A stretch of 64,000 bases of DNA, from assembly GCA_022695795.1 (NCBI GenBank), contig MU404119.1:186001-250000 (forward strand), in the 5' to 3' direction. The first letter of the stretch is position 1. Every line of letters starts with the position of its first letter. A program made the translations under genes and the position numbers. The DNA comes from Biscogniauxia marginata. Its lineage: Eukaryota; Ascomycota; Sordariomycetes; Xylariales; Xylariaceae. The notes below the pieces were generated by a model, which did no database searches, was not told the DNA's origin, and was given only the letters and a program-made list of their open reading frames with translations. This document shows, piece by piece, positions 1 through 10,331 of this stretch.

Positions 1-320
1 GTGAAAATAAGCGTTTCGTAGTATTAATACACCAATACTATTTCAGTATATAGGTAGGAAGCTTAGTAGGTAGGTGGTGGGAAAAGAAAGGGGGGGGGGG
101 GGCCCCGAGGTCGAGCCATTGTTATATTCTCCACGCAGGCCTTGTTTATTCTTATATATACCTACGCAAACAATCGCAAGAATTACATCCCCAACCCCCC
201 AACCCCCTTCTTCTTTTCAAACCACCCACGACCTACCACCTCCCTCCCACCCCAAACCTCGTCACCGTTCTATGCCCGCCCCCCTAGCTGCATCAAAACC
301 AGATAAAAAATCAAATCATA
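1..320. other. 3' flank of the GH127 gene, low complexity
   Basis: No gene is visible. The stretch holds a G-run followed by CC near positions 88-104, C-rich and CCCAAC-type segments near 185-260, and the 3' side of the minus-strand glycosidase whose stop codon ends at 321. Confidence 0.6.
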
Positions 321-2938
321 TCAAACCAAATCCACCTCCTCGAGCTGCACGACCGGCAAGTGCGCCATATGCACCTTGGCGCTGCCGAAAGGCACGAACC
401 GCGCGCTAAACGGTTTCCCGGTGACGCGCGGCTCGCGCGGCGGGTCGGCCGGCGAGTCGAACGCGAGGGGCCAGTCGATCTGGACGGCGGCGACGCGGAG
501 CTCGACCGGCGGGGCGCCATAGTCCCAGATGGGACTCGGCAGTTCCGACGCGTCGCTGTTGTTACGCTGCTGCTGCTGCTGCTGCTGCACAACCACCACC
601 CTGATCTGCGACGGGTCGATGGCGACGTTCCACGGGCCCGTGGGCTCGATGTGGTGGTCGCGCGTGTGCTCGTTCGCGGTCGGGGCGCCGAGCGGCGCGC
701 TGCCGTCGTACGCTAGCGGCGCTACCGCCGAGACGTTGGAGTCGATGGCGAGGCTGTACAGGAGCGCGCCGTAGTAGATGGCGGCCGTGTTGTTGGCGCG
801 GTGCTCGACGCGCGGCTCCGTCTGGAAGCTGATGGATATGGCGCTGTCCCCCTTGGGGATGTCGAACCTCTGGAACCCCCGGTCTGATGGCGATATCTGC
901 GCGCTGGACTCGCCGGAGGGCCCGGTATAGGTACTCGATGAGTTCGCCCAACTGGGGATTCGCACGTAGAAAGTGAAGTCGGATGTAGATGTGATGATAT
1001 AGTTTAGGTCAAAGCTAAATGGATAAGACGTATCGGCCACGATCGTATAATCAGTCCCATTGTTGCTAGAATTGAGGCTGCTCGGAGCGAGCAGCACATG
1101 AGCAATGCCATAGTCCTCGGTAACAACATAGGAGTTGGCAAGGAATTTCGGGTATGCCTGAGGATGATTGACCGTACAGCAGGGCTAGAACCGTAATTAA
1201 CCACTGTAAAGGAGAGAGAGAGAGAGTAGTACTAGTAGATAGTAAACTAACATAGTTAGGCTCTAGGCCAAAGACATTTCCTTGGGAGTCAACATTCTGC
1301 CACATCTCGGGCTTTACTGTAAGATTCCGCGACCAGGGCTGTTTTGTCAGCCTTTCATTATTCCTCTATTTATCCGGAGGGAATTTCTTACTTGGTTTTC
1401 CTGCTGGACATACTGATGTGACCACCAATCGGGTGCCATCTGTCCGGGAAGGGCATTAAACGCGGCTAATTCTACCCAGTCCGCCAGGTCGTTGTCCCCA
1501 AGGTACTGATAAATATAGGCCAAGGAGAACATGACCTCAGCCGTCGTACACAGCTCCGCACCCCTACTCGGGTTGAGATCTGTGATGAACTCATCGCCGA
1601 TGATGGACCCAGAGAGTGATTTGTGCCATTTCGCCAACAAGTCTACGGCCGTCCGAGTCTGAGTCTTCAGGGCGGTGTCGTTGGTCGTACGATAAATGGA
1701 CAACGGGAATCGCAGACCTAGGAAGTGTTAACGACTTCTCCCGTATAGTCGCTACCAGTATACCATTATTTACATACCTTCTGCCATGTTGACGGCATGG
1801 GTAAATAGCCATGAGTAACTCTGATCCCGTGGAGCGTATACGACCTCTGGATACGTCCCTTCCACCCAAAATTCCCTCCAGTCAACATTCGCCTGGATTA
1901 GTAATAGTCAGTATCCAACATTTCTGTAAAGAACCAAGTACATCAGGGGGCCGGAGCTATAGTGTATATACACGTTTATGCTTCTGATAGCGTTTAAGCG
2001 GATTGTTTGAACCCCTAAAAGGCCAATCAAATGTAGATGAATAGCATTTAGATCTACTTACTTGCTTATTTCCTTCAATCATGAGCTCCATTGTTTCCAA
2101 TATAATCTGCGAGTTATTCTTTGGATAATTCTCGTACAGCCATGTCAAGGGGATGTGCATCTCATGAGCCCGTGCCAGGCCAAAGCCGTCGAAGTCGAAC
2201 ACATCCCCATCTTTCTGGATCAAGCCGGTAAAGTTATTTTTTAGCATGCTGTGGGAAAGCTCTACGTATCTGTGCATAGCATCGACGATCCTGTCTGTCT
2301 GGGCACTGTCCGCGTCGGCGTATTGCTGGTTGATTTTAGTTGAGGGACGATGGGATGAAAAGCACGCCGGCTCTTTTAGCAGAAGAACATACTACCAGTC
2401 CCAATAAAATATAGCATCTCCCCCACAAGCCTCTAGTTTGTGGTGTCGTTTCGGGTCCTAACCAGCCATCTTCTGCCTGGTGCTCTAGAATATAATCTAG
2501 AAAGGTCTTGACTTGCGCCTCAAGCCTCGAGTCTCCCAACGAGAAGGCCAGAGGGACGAGGCCGTTAAACCAGTACGGGGCAGACTCGTGAAGCGTAGAG
2601 TACTCAGAATCACCTCCTAGCCACATGGAATCATGAACGTAGCGGTAGAAGTCGAACATGTTTCCCGCGAGGCCCTCGGCCTCCAACTGCAGCTCACCTT
2701 TGAGCCATCCCTGAGGCTTGATGGTCCCCAAAGGCACCGTAGTGTAAATTGGCTGTGCAACTACCAGAGCATTCATGAGTTTGGAGCGTAAATTCTAGCG
2801 GTCAGTTAACTTACGGTATTCATCGTCTCTAGCTAGTACTCTCTGCCGCGGTAAATACTGAGCCCGAGAAAGGCCAGATATGCTTAGAAGAGCTAAGGCG
2901 GCCGTAAGGGCCTTTAAAGAGGTTGTTGAAGACGCCAT
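321..2938 (-). CDS. Secreted GH127/DUF1680-type glycosidase (beta-L-arabinofuranosidase-like)
   Basis: Seven exons join in frame to 715 aa: 2938-2815, 2760-2393, 2325-2062, 1892-1778, 1717-1392, 1338-1252 and 1184-321. Introns are short with donors such as GTAAGT and GTATGT. The start at 2938 gives a signal peptide (Leu/Ala-rich core ending SRAQ). The fold expected for DUF1680 is an (alpha/alpha)6 barrel. The motif GAELC (Glu345, Cys347) and the PCCTVNHPQ motif (Cys430, Cys431) match the Glu-x-Cys and Cys-Cys positions that bind zinc in Bifidobacterium HypBA1, where the first Cys of the pair is the nucleophile. Inferred role: releasing L-arabinofuranose from plant polymers outside the cell. 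A glutamine run from a CAG repeat lies near the C-terminus. The family includes GH127, GH146 and related groups, so the exact substrate is open. A GH10 xylanase lies 3.8 kb away. Confidence 0.85.
567..588. repeat. CTG/CAG trinucleotide repeat inside the GH127 gene
   Basis: About seven CTG units on the plus strand encode a run of seven glutamines near the C-terminus of the minus-strand glycosidase. The run lies in a hydrophilic linker-like segment and is a likely site of length variation. Confidence 0.85.
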
Positions 2939-3630
2939 CCGGAGAGAACACACGCCACTAGTCGTGAGACAGCAGGCGGCCAAAATAAAGTAAGAAGCAA
3001 GACCTCGCAAGGAGAGGAGCTATACTAATGATAAGGAAGAAGATGAACGAATTGTGTTGGCATGTAGAGACTAATGATTCTATAGACTCTTGGTATAGAA
3101 TATGTTCTTTGCAAATGTCACCGGCACCCCTAATATCTATCTCTTCAGAGAGATTCTGTACAATTAACAACTCTCAGAAGCCGCTAGTTCAACGTAAGTT
3201 CAATAGTCAGGAACTCTAGGGCGAGACAGTGCAAGGAAGTGTAAGACACGGAGAGTGTAAGTGCAGCACAAAGCAGCGGCCCTTTCTCCGTGCTTCATGG
3301 TATAGCTTGGTAGAGAGGTAGGCAGGTAAATTTACATGTACATGACATGCAGTGTTTGTGCGATGGAAGGGATCATGGCTCAGCTCGGGCGAATCACACG
3401 CTCAAAGTACGCATACTAAGACCGGGACCCCACCTTTGTCAATGTGCCCTACAAGCACCGCGGATGATACATACATATTCCCCCCCCTTTTGTTGGTCTT
3501 ATGTAACTCGTGACTATGTCACGAAGCGGGGAACTAGCCTCGTTTACCAGGGAAGAGAAAAGGCGGTCGTGGTGATGCGGGGAGGCGGCCTGGAATGTTG
3601 CTCGGTTTATAGGTCGTCCGAATCGTCATG

Positions 3631-4029
3631 TCAATTGAAGTTTTGGCTGTTCTTCTTGTTCAATTTAAAGTTATCCCGTGCCCATCGGATAGATGCGGTT
3701 CTCCGAAAAAGGTTATTGACGATTTGCAGCAACTCCCGGGCCGCCAGGAAAATGGGCTCATGTACCCCATGTTCTCCACACATAGCTGCGGATCGTGCAC
3801 TCCATATGTCTGGAGGGACCATCTCCATCTCCAGAGCTAAGTTACATCTATACAAGCTAGAGCTTCTATGGTTAGACAGTTTATTCGATATAAGTCTCGG
3901 GCCGCATTCGCGTACCAACTGGATACTAGAGGTCAAACGCGCAACATAAAGAAGCAGGTTGGTGGCTCTAGCCCAGTGGAAAACATCCGGCCTTTGTAAG
4001 GGATACCACGAGTGTATCGTATCACGAGT
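3631..4029 (-). pseudogene. Coding-like stop-free frame, unidentified (possible gene relic)
   Basis: A stop-to-stop frame of 133 codons reads like a folded protein: hydrophobic and charged residues alternate (for example HWARATNLLLYVARL and HEPIFLAARELLQIVNNLF). It has no ATG before residue 33 of the frame and is closed upstream by a TAA at about 4030-4032. A second frame is also open over part of the 5' side. I do not recognise the family. It could be a decayed gene, one exon of a spliced gene, or chance. A protein search should decide. Confidence 0.25.
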
Positions 4030-5280
4030 TTAGGCTTATTTGACCTAGCGGCTGCTCGTTCTGTATTGATGTTAGCGTGGAATGTCGCCTTGTAAGTTTC
4101 AGCCCCTTCGCTGTCTGATAGCGTGTCGGCTTCCCATTAAGCCAGAAAGCACACTTACAGAATATAGGTCGCAGAATAAAGTTTCCATCCAACGGCCGCT
4201 AACCCAGGCTAAACTATAATAATTCTCGCTGAGGTTTCTAGAGACTCATCGAGTTGTAAGAATCGCCAGGCCATGGCCTTAGAACCGGGAATGCTGTAGG
4301 GATCAGGTGTGTTGAGCATTGTTGGCCTTGGCGAGTCAAGTCAGCCGTCCGGGGAGCAAGTCGGTGACTAACAGAACTGCTGGATTGTCATCGATGATAC
4401 TGACGCAACAACATGGTTAAATGAGAAGAGAAGAAAAGCGATTAAGCTCGGGTGGAGCTGAGCTGTGCTGTGCTTCCCCTATCAGCCACTATTGATCTTG
4501 GCTAGCTGCATTGGTAGCCTGCCGAGGTAGCGGGGGTCGATATGTGACCACTCACGGCTCGGCATCTTATCGTCAGATGAGAAGCTAGAATTACGTCACA
4601 TTCGACAGGAGATAACCGGCCCCCGATAATGGTAACCATCAGCTTGGGTCCTTCCATTGTTCTTCTTCTTATTCCCTTCCCCCCTTGCAGCATGGTCCGA
4701 TTGCTTCTAGAATGGTAGGGGGAAGCACGAAGATGAGAGCCTCGGGCGTTGTAATTGGACGGACCATATGAAACCGATGCGTGCGGTCCGGTTAGGTATT
4801 TTTTAGCGCATCCAACCGATGCCATTGGCCGATCGACGGGCCTCTTGGCCTGGCGATGGCTGCACTTCATCGTGAGATTAAGACCATTACCCAGGGACCC
4901 TGACAGGCTGAACTTTGCGGCGGCTGGCAGCATGGATGTACCTGCCTCCAGCTGACGGTCTCGGGTAGCTGCAGCTGCTAATAAATATCAAAACCATCAC
5001 CAGCCAAACAAAGCAGAGGCTGCTTTCCACCTTCTTCCTCCTAACACTCGAACGTTTCCACCCCCAACTTCGACGTTGCAGCACGTACACAATCCAGGTA
5101 TGTAAATCCTTTCGAGACAAACACTTTGTTCTTGGCATCAGATCTATTGTATCTCGCGCACCCGCAGCGTCGTATGACATTGCCACGGTAGCGGCGAGGC
5201 CTTGTATTTGAATTTACGAGCACCGATTTCGCAACAAACAACAACATTCACTACTACAACCTTGGCAATATAACTCAGCT

Positions 5281-5375
5281 CACTTTCTTTTTCTCTTCTT
5301 CTTTTCTCTTCTTCTCTTCTCTTCTTGTCTCCTCTCTCCTCTCTCCTCTCTCCGACTCATCTCTCCGACTCATCT
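5281..5375 (+). promoter_or_regulatory. CT-rich tract upstream of the DUF3602 gene
   Basis: A nearly pure pyrimidine stretch of CTT, CTCTT and CTCTCC units lies 130-220 nt before the ATG at 5502. Such tracts are common just upstream of, or inside, the 5' leader of actively transcribed fungal genes. The role here is inferred from position only. Confidence 0.4.
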
Positions 5376-5501
5376 CCAGACCCTCTCATCGCGCATTCGT
5401 CCATCACCAAAGCGACAGAGCGCCGTTCAACTAATCGGGCATCATCTTCCATAGATCGCGCTTCCACATCCATCAGTCACTAAGTAGACTCCCCATTCAC
5501 C

Positions 5502-6019
5502 ATGACCACGCCGGAGGTATCCCACGGCCGAGGTGGCGCCGGCAACATCAACCCGGACGACACCCAGTACACCGACGGCGAGATAGTGCGACAGGGCCCC
5601 GAGGGTCCCCACGGCGACGGCGCATTCAGCACTGGTCGAGGAGGTACGTAATCTAGTCAATCTCAACTTTCAAACTTCATTCACGCACGCGCGCCTGACC
5701 TCAACCACATCCCCCTCCCACAATGGCGCATCGTATGACAAGACGAATCAGCTGACGCTCGCTCGCTCCCTTCCCTTACGTAGGCGCGGCCAACATAGCC
5801 GACGTGGACAAGCCGCCGACGGTGCGCGTAGACAAGGACGTTGTCCCTGAGGCGGCGGTGCGGCACTCGCAGGACACCGACCACCACGTCGGCCGAGGCG
5901 GCGCTGCGAACGTGCACCTGGCACCCGAGTCCCAGAAGCAGAAGGAACAGCAGAAGAAGCCGAACCAGGGCCTCGCCGACAAGCTGAAGCACAAGATCTT
6001 CGGTGCCTTCAAGAAGTGA
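5502..6019 (+). CDS. Small DUF3602 family protein (PAR32-like)
   Basis: Two exons, 5502-5643 and 5784-6019, join across a 140-nt intron (donor GTACGT, acceptor CGTAG) to give 125 aa. The protein carries two copies of the Gly-Arg-Gly-Gly-Ala motif typical of DUF3602 (GRGGAGNI near residue 9 and GRGGAANV near residue 88), plus a third, split copy across the intron (GRGGAANIA). It is hydrophilic and low in complexity, and ends in a short basic amphipathic segment, KLKHKIFGAFKK. The yeast relative Par32 is phosphorylated after rapamycin treatment and helps control ammonium transporters. No signal peptide or membrane segment is visible. The biochemical role in filamentous fungi is not known to me, so the name rests on the repeat motif. 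Confidence 0.85.
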
Positions 6020-6767
6020 AAATAAGACAGGTTGGGGGCAGGGGGGAGATGGGGTGAATCAACGAACGACGTCTTCTTCTATTGCAAGCTATGGGATGGG
6101 GGATGTTTTTGTGAGGGACAGAGTCGATAACCCATATCTATGGTGCTGTCGTTTCTCAAACCAATCTTCTTCTGTGGTAGCAGGGAGCATAAACCTCTAT
6201 GGAATGCGACAGTTTCACGAAAAGTTCGCTTAGAGGGAAGGGGGGAAAATTGAGCATGAGCTAGGTAGTTCATTGCGGTTGTCTACGGAATCTTTTTTCT
6301 CTTCGTTTATTATTCCACGGTGATCCGTGGTATTTGATCACTGCTAACCGACTTCACTTCCTAACACGGTCAGATTTTTACTTGTGAGGTTGCCGTATCT
6401 CCTAGCCCGTCGAGGTCTCCCGGCTGAGATTTGAATCTTAAAAGTGATCCTCGTTTAAGATTATGCGTCTAGGTGAGGAACAGAGAGAGTGAAAAGGCGT
6501 GTTAGCAATTGACCCTAATAGAGAGTGGAAGTCGGTTTAGTAGGTCTAATCGAAAAGCCTCGTGCTATATTCCTCATTGGACAGTTTACCATCTACCCAA
6601 CGTCATAAATATATTGAATTTATACTTTGGTGACGAGGTTAAAAACTTTTTTCGGCGACCCCCTTTTCATAAAAAACCAAGCCACTCGCCGGTTGCCCAG
6701 CCCTCTATCCACTTCATACTTCAAACTACGAGCAAAACCCCGTCATTTCTCTACCACATCTAGGCCC
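6020..6767. other. Convergent intergenic region, DUF3602 / GH10
   Basis: This is shared 3' flanking DNA of two convergent genes. I see no further gene or RNA. AT content rises towards 6600-6660. Confidence 0.6.
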
Positions 6768-8075
6768 CTACTTCAGCGCGTTAACGACAGCCGTGTACGC
6801 CGGCTTGGGGTTGAAGCTGCTGTCGAAGAGCAGGGGGCTAGTGCTCGCCCTCCAGGAATCCTAATAAAACAGGAAAAGGTTAAAATTAAAATTAAAATTT
6901 GAAAAAAAAAAAAAAAAAAAAGAAGAAGAAGAAGAAGAAGAAGAGAAATGCACAAACTCACAGAATCCCTAACGCCCCAGACCGTGATGCCCACGCACTT
7001 GGGCTCGGCGAGGCAGGCCTGCGTGACGGCGGCGTAGTCGTTGGCGGGGGCGCCCTGGATGTCGACCTCGGTGAAGGCGACCTCGGCGACGCCGGCGGCG
7101 GCGAGGGCCTTGATGGCGGCGGCGGCCTGGGCGGCGAGCCCGCCCGACAGGTGGCCCTGGGACCCGATGCCGTCGATGGGGACGCCCGCCGCGAGCCACT
7201 TCTTGACGTGCGCGACCATGCCGGTGGTCACCTTGGCCGCGCCCGCCGAGTCCAGGTTGTAGTCGTTGATGTACAGCTTGGCGGCCGGGTCGGCGGCGCG
7301 CGCCGCCTCGAAGGCGATCCGCACGAAGTCCTCGCCGAGCACCTGCGAGAAGACGGATTGCCGGAGCGAGCCGTCCTCGTTGAAGATCTCGTTTACGACG
7401 TCCTGTTTTTTGCGTGGGGCGGGGATATGGGTTGGCCCGTGGGTTAGTCGTTTTCGTTCGGGAACTCGGGGGTGAGAGGGGGGGAGGTTTTTTTTCTTCT
7501 TCTTCTCCTTCTCCTTCGATGGGAATAGGGGATAGGGGAAAGGGGAAAGGGGGAGAGAGGAACTGCTATGGAATCTATCAAGGTAGGTTAGGTAGATAGG
7601 TAGGTAATTGAGAACGTACCCAGGCGTAGATCTTGCCCTTGTAGCGCTCCACCAGCGTGGTGACGTGGTTCTGGAGGACCGAGGTCAGCTTGGCCTTGTC
7701 GCGGATGTTGCTGACCCAGCCGGGGAGCTGCGAGTGCCAGCACAGGGTGTGGCCGCGGATGGTCTGGTTGTTCTCGACGGCCCAGTTGACGAGGTAGTCG
7801 GCCCCCGCGAAGTTGAAGTTGCCCTCGCTCGACTCGGTCGCGTCCCACTTCATGCTGTTCTCGGGCGTCACCTGCCCGAAGTTCGCCTGGATGATCGCCG
7901 CCGACTTGCCGGTCGACAGCCGGTTCTGGTCCGTGCAGGTGCCGTAGTACTTCTTCCCCTTCGCCTGGATCAGCGCGTTGATGCTCTCGGCTGCCTGCCT
8001 CTTCTCGGCCGGCTGCTCGGCCGGCGCAGCCCACGCTGCCAGGGGCGCCAGGAGGAGAAGGATGGCGGACTTCAT
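6768..8075 (-). CDS. Secreted GH10 endo-1,4-beta-xylanase
   Basis: Three exons, 8075-7620, 7402-6962 and 6860-6768, all meet in phase 0 and give 329 aa, the usual length for a single-domain GH10 enzyme. A signal peptide (residues 1-16, ending AAWA) is followed by a KR site at about residue 25 where a kexin-type protease could cut a short propeptide. The catalytic acid/base is Glu157 in DVVNE and the nucleophile is Glu264 in TEVDIQ. The substrate-binding motifs ENSMKWD and [11 protein letters not shown] are present, and the C-terminus has the family's [11 protein letters not shown] motif. There is no carbohydrate-binding module. It should hydrolyse the beta-1,4-xylan backbone outside the cell. 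The second intron (6861-6961) contains a 20-T run and a TTC repeat on the coding strand. The family call is firm. Confidence 0.95.
6902..6943. repeat. Poly-A and GAA repeat inside the last GH10 intron
   Basis: On the plus strand there are about 20 A residues followed by about eight GAA units. Read on the coding strand this is a TTC repeat and then poly-T just upstream of the acceptor, so it also works as an unusually long polypyrimidine tract. Confidence 0.85.
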
Positions 8076-8182
8076 GATTCTGCTGCTATGTCGTAGTTGA
8101 CAGTAATACCGTGTATGTCGTAGATCGCCGCGAGTTTCCAGGGATAGGAGGAATGGGAGTTCGGAGGGGACAAAGCTCGAAT

Positions 8183-8190
8183 TTTTATAT
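8183..8190 (-). promoter_or_regulatory. Putative TATA box of the GH10 gene
   Basis: The minus strand reads TATAAAAA about 108 nt upstream of the ATG at 8075. The match and distance suit a fungal core promoter, but the transcription start is not known. Confidence 0.5.
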
Positions 8191-8236
8191 TTCCCGGATA
8201 TCCAGCAACGGAAGATGACGCCCGAGGTGGGCGAAT

Positions 8237-8242
8237 CTAGCC
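8237..8242 (-). promoter_or_regulatory. Putative XlnR/Xyr1-type site (GGCTAG)
   Basis: GGCTAG on the coding strand, about 165 nt upstream of the xylanase start, fits the GGCTAR consensus of the xylanolytic activator. GT-rich GGGG runs near 8396-8414 also fit the loose CreA pattern. Both are short, so chance matches are possible. Confidence 0.3.
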
Positions 8243-10331
8243 CATCGTCCCATGTCACATTCGAAGCTTGTCTAGACTAGATCCAGCGGGAAAAGTGAAG
8301 ACCTCGTAATCACAATTATCCCAGGCCGGAGGCATGCTCCTTATAAGACTCCGTTAGCTTCATACTACAGTCGTATCTTAGCACCCGGGAGGACAAGTGG
8401 GGGAGGGGACTCAATGATAATAGTTCGTCGATATTGAGGTAGATAGCGAGAAGAAGAGGCTTACAGGGTGTTAATAATCACTAGTTTGGGCGCCGTTCTG
8501 GGAGAAACGGGGGTTGTTTTCGCTGTGGGGTACATGATGGGGAAGTGCAAAAGAGAATATAGGCTGAAGTCATTCCGGTACCTCGCATGGTTTATAGCCA
8601 GCATACGATATGGGGCCATCCCCTATATTGACTATACATAGCTGGTCAAGGACCACTTCTCCGCATAGCAATAGTTGGGTCTAGACTTTGAGCATCGGAA
8701 GGCCGGGTGCAGCAGTTTATTTAGAGACTTGGTAAATGAAGCGGAATTAGGAAAGTTGACTAAAAATAACTATCAACAACGGAGCTTTTTGGACACATCC
8801 GGCTTGATAAACTTGTCGATTGATAATGTCACGATGGTTATACCGACTCTTTGGTATAGAAAGAAGTGGGGGATTGGAGTTGGAGTTGAGGGGGTTGTCA
8901 AATACCTCTTTTTGACTACCTGTCAATGCATGTAATACATGTAGCACGTAGGCGTATTGTATTGAAGGAAATCATATAAACTCAGCAACTAGTCAAAGTC
9001 AAAGGTGTTGAGGGAATTACTGGTATAGTATTTGGTAATCTGTTAAGGTGTCTGTTATTTTGTGCCCAGGTACGATAGAAGGCATGGGATAAGCTACATT
9101 GGTAACGAACAATAGCATTGTCAACTTTTAACAGATCGATTGTAAAAACCAGATAACATGCGCGGTTGGTTAAGATGGTTCAACAAGGTTACCAAGTTAG
9201 AACTTAGGTTAGGTTGATTTTGCAACTTATACGCGGCGGTTTTGCTGTATGTAAGCCCGACGACGACGGGGGGTTGGACTCTTTCTAGTGTAAGATCTTT
9301 CTAGTAGATCTAAGGCCCGTTTCATGTTGGAAATCGGGCCAATCCGTGGCTGGTGTATGGTGAAATCCTAAGTCCCTGGTATTCCCGTGACACTAAACCG
9401 AAGGGATGACTGGATGAGCACAACGGGAGGTTGACGATCAATGGGTTAGCCTTGCTTTCTTCCCCGCAGAATCACGAGAGGCACGACTGTGACCGTCTGA
9501 ACGAAGCCAAGCCCCCTCCTGACCCCATCTGAGCGGCGTCAGGCCTCGAGCGAGAGGAGCGGGTTGCGGCAAGGAGTAGTGTAAAGAGGCAAGTGAGTTT
9601 ACTTGCCTCGAGCGATCCATTCTTTTTTCTGTCATCTCCTCGCTAGAAGAACAGATAACCGTTGGTTTCTGTCATTTCTCTCTGGGTTGGTTCTTTTTAT
9701 CTTCCTTTCTCTTCTTACTCGGCAACATATCTCCACGTTTCGCGATTCATCGTCGAACGCAGCGAACTTCGAATTCAATCGACGACGCAAAACCTATCGA
9801 CCCGAGGTTTCGTTGCATTGGTGACCGACCAATAGGTTTGCCTGCAACAATGAATTAACAAAGCGGTTGACTGGCCCAGCGTGCGCGCAACCGTTTATTT
9901 AGGTATTTATTGCCTGGGTAACAACAGGTTAAGAAAGAGGAGGGGAAGGATTGCTTCATTGGCAACACTGAACCTATCAGATGGGACGGTCGAGAGTTTC
10001 ACTACATTCACACTAGTGGTACTAGTACCTATTATTTCAGGTACACAGCATACAGCAACGGCACGGCACTTATACCGCTTATTCGAACGACACCTACATA
10101 CATACATACCTACATACACTAATACCTGGGTAAGGTTAGGTATGTAATAGGTACCTAACCTAATACTTTAGGTTAGTCAGAGGGGTATCAGGTACCTAGG
10201 CAGCTAGGAAAAAGCAAATACAGGTGACAGGTGACGTCCGGTGGACAAAGCGCTGGTGACACAAACACCAAGCCCCCAGCCAGCGAATCGAATCGGCTGC
10301 GTCCACTCCAAGTCAACCCAATAAGCTAATT

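Larger units (their letters stand above)
2939..5501. other. Intergenic region between GH127 and the DUF3602 gene
   Basis: It carries the divergent upstream regions of the GH127 gene (minus) and the DUF3602 gene (plus). GGCTAG, which fits the GGCTAR pattern bound by XlnR/Xyr1, reads on the minus strand at 3534-3539, about 600 nt upstream of the GH127 start. A coding-like stop-free frame at 3631-4029 is listed separately. The segment 4100-5250 shows no gene I can support. Confidence 0.5.
8076..10331. other. Divergent intergenic region GH10 / ATG22
   Basis: No gene is supported. The left part is the xylanase promoter. The segment 9600-9830 is pyrimidine-rich and resembles a 5' leader, possibly a distal leader of ATG22. 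The segment 10080-10200 holds dense TACATACC and GGTACCTA tracts. Confidence 0.5.

Noticed and set aside
3347..3949. Plus-strand frame of 200 codons
   Set aside because: The opposite strand reads more like a protein, and this frame has no family features, so I did not annotate it as a gene.
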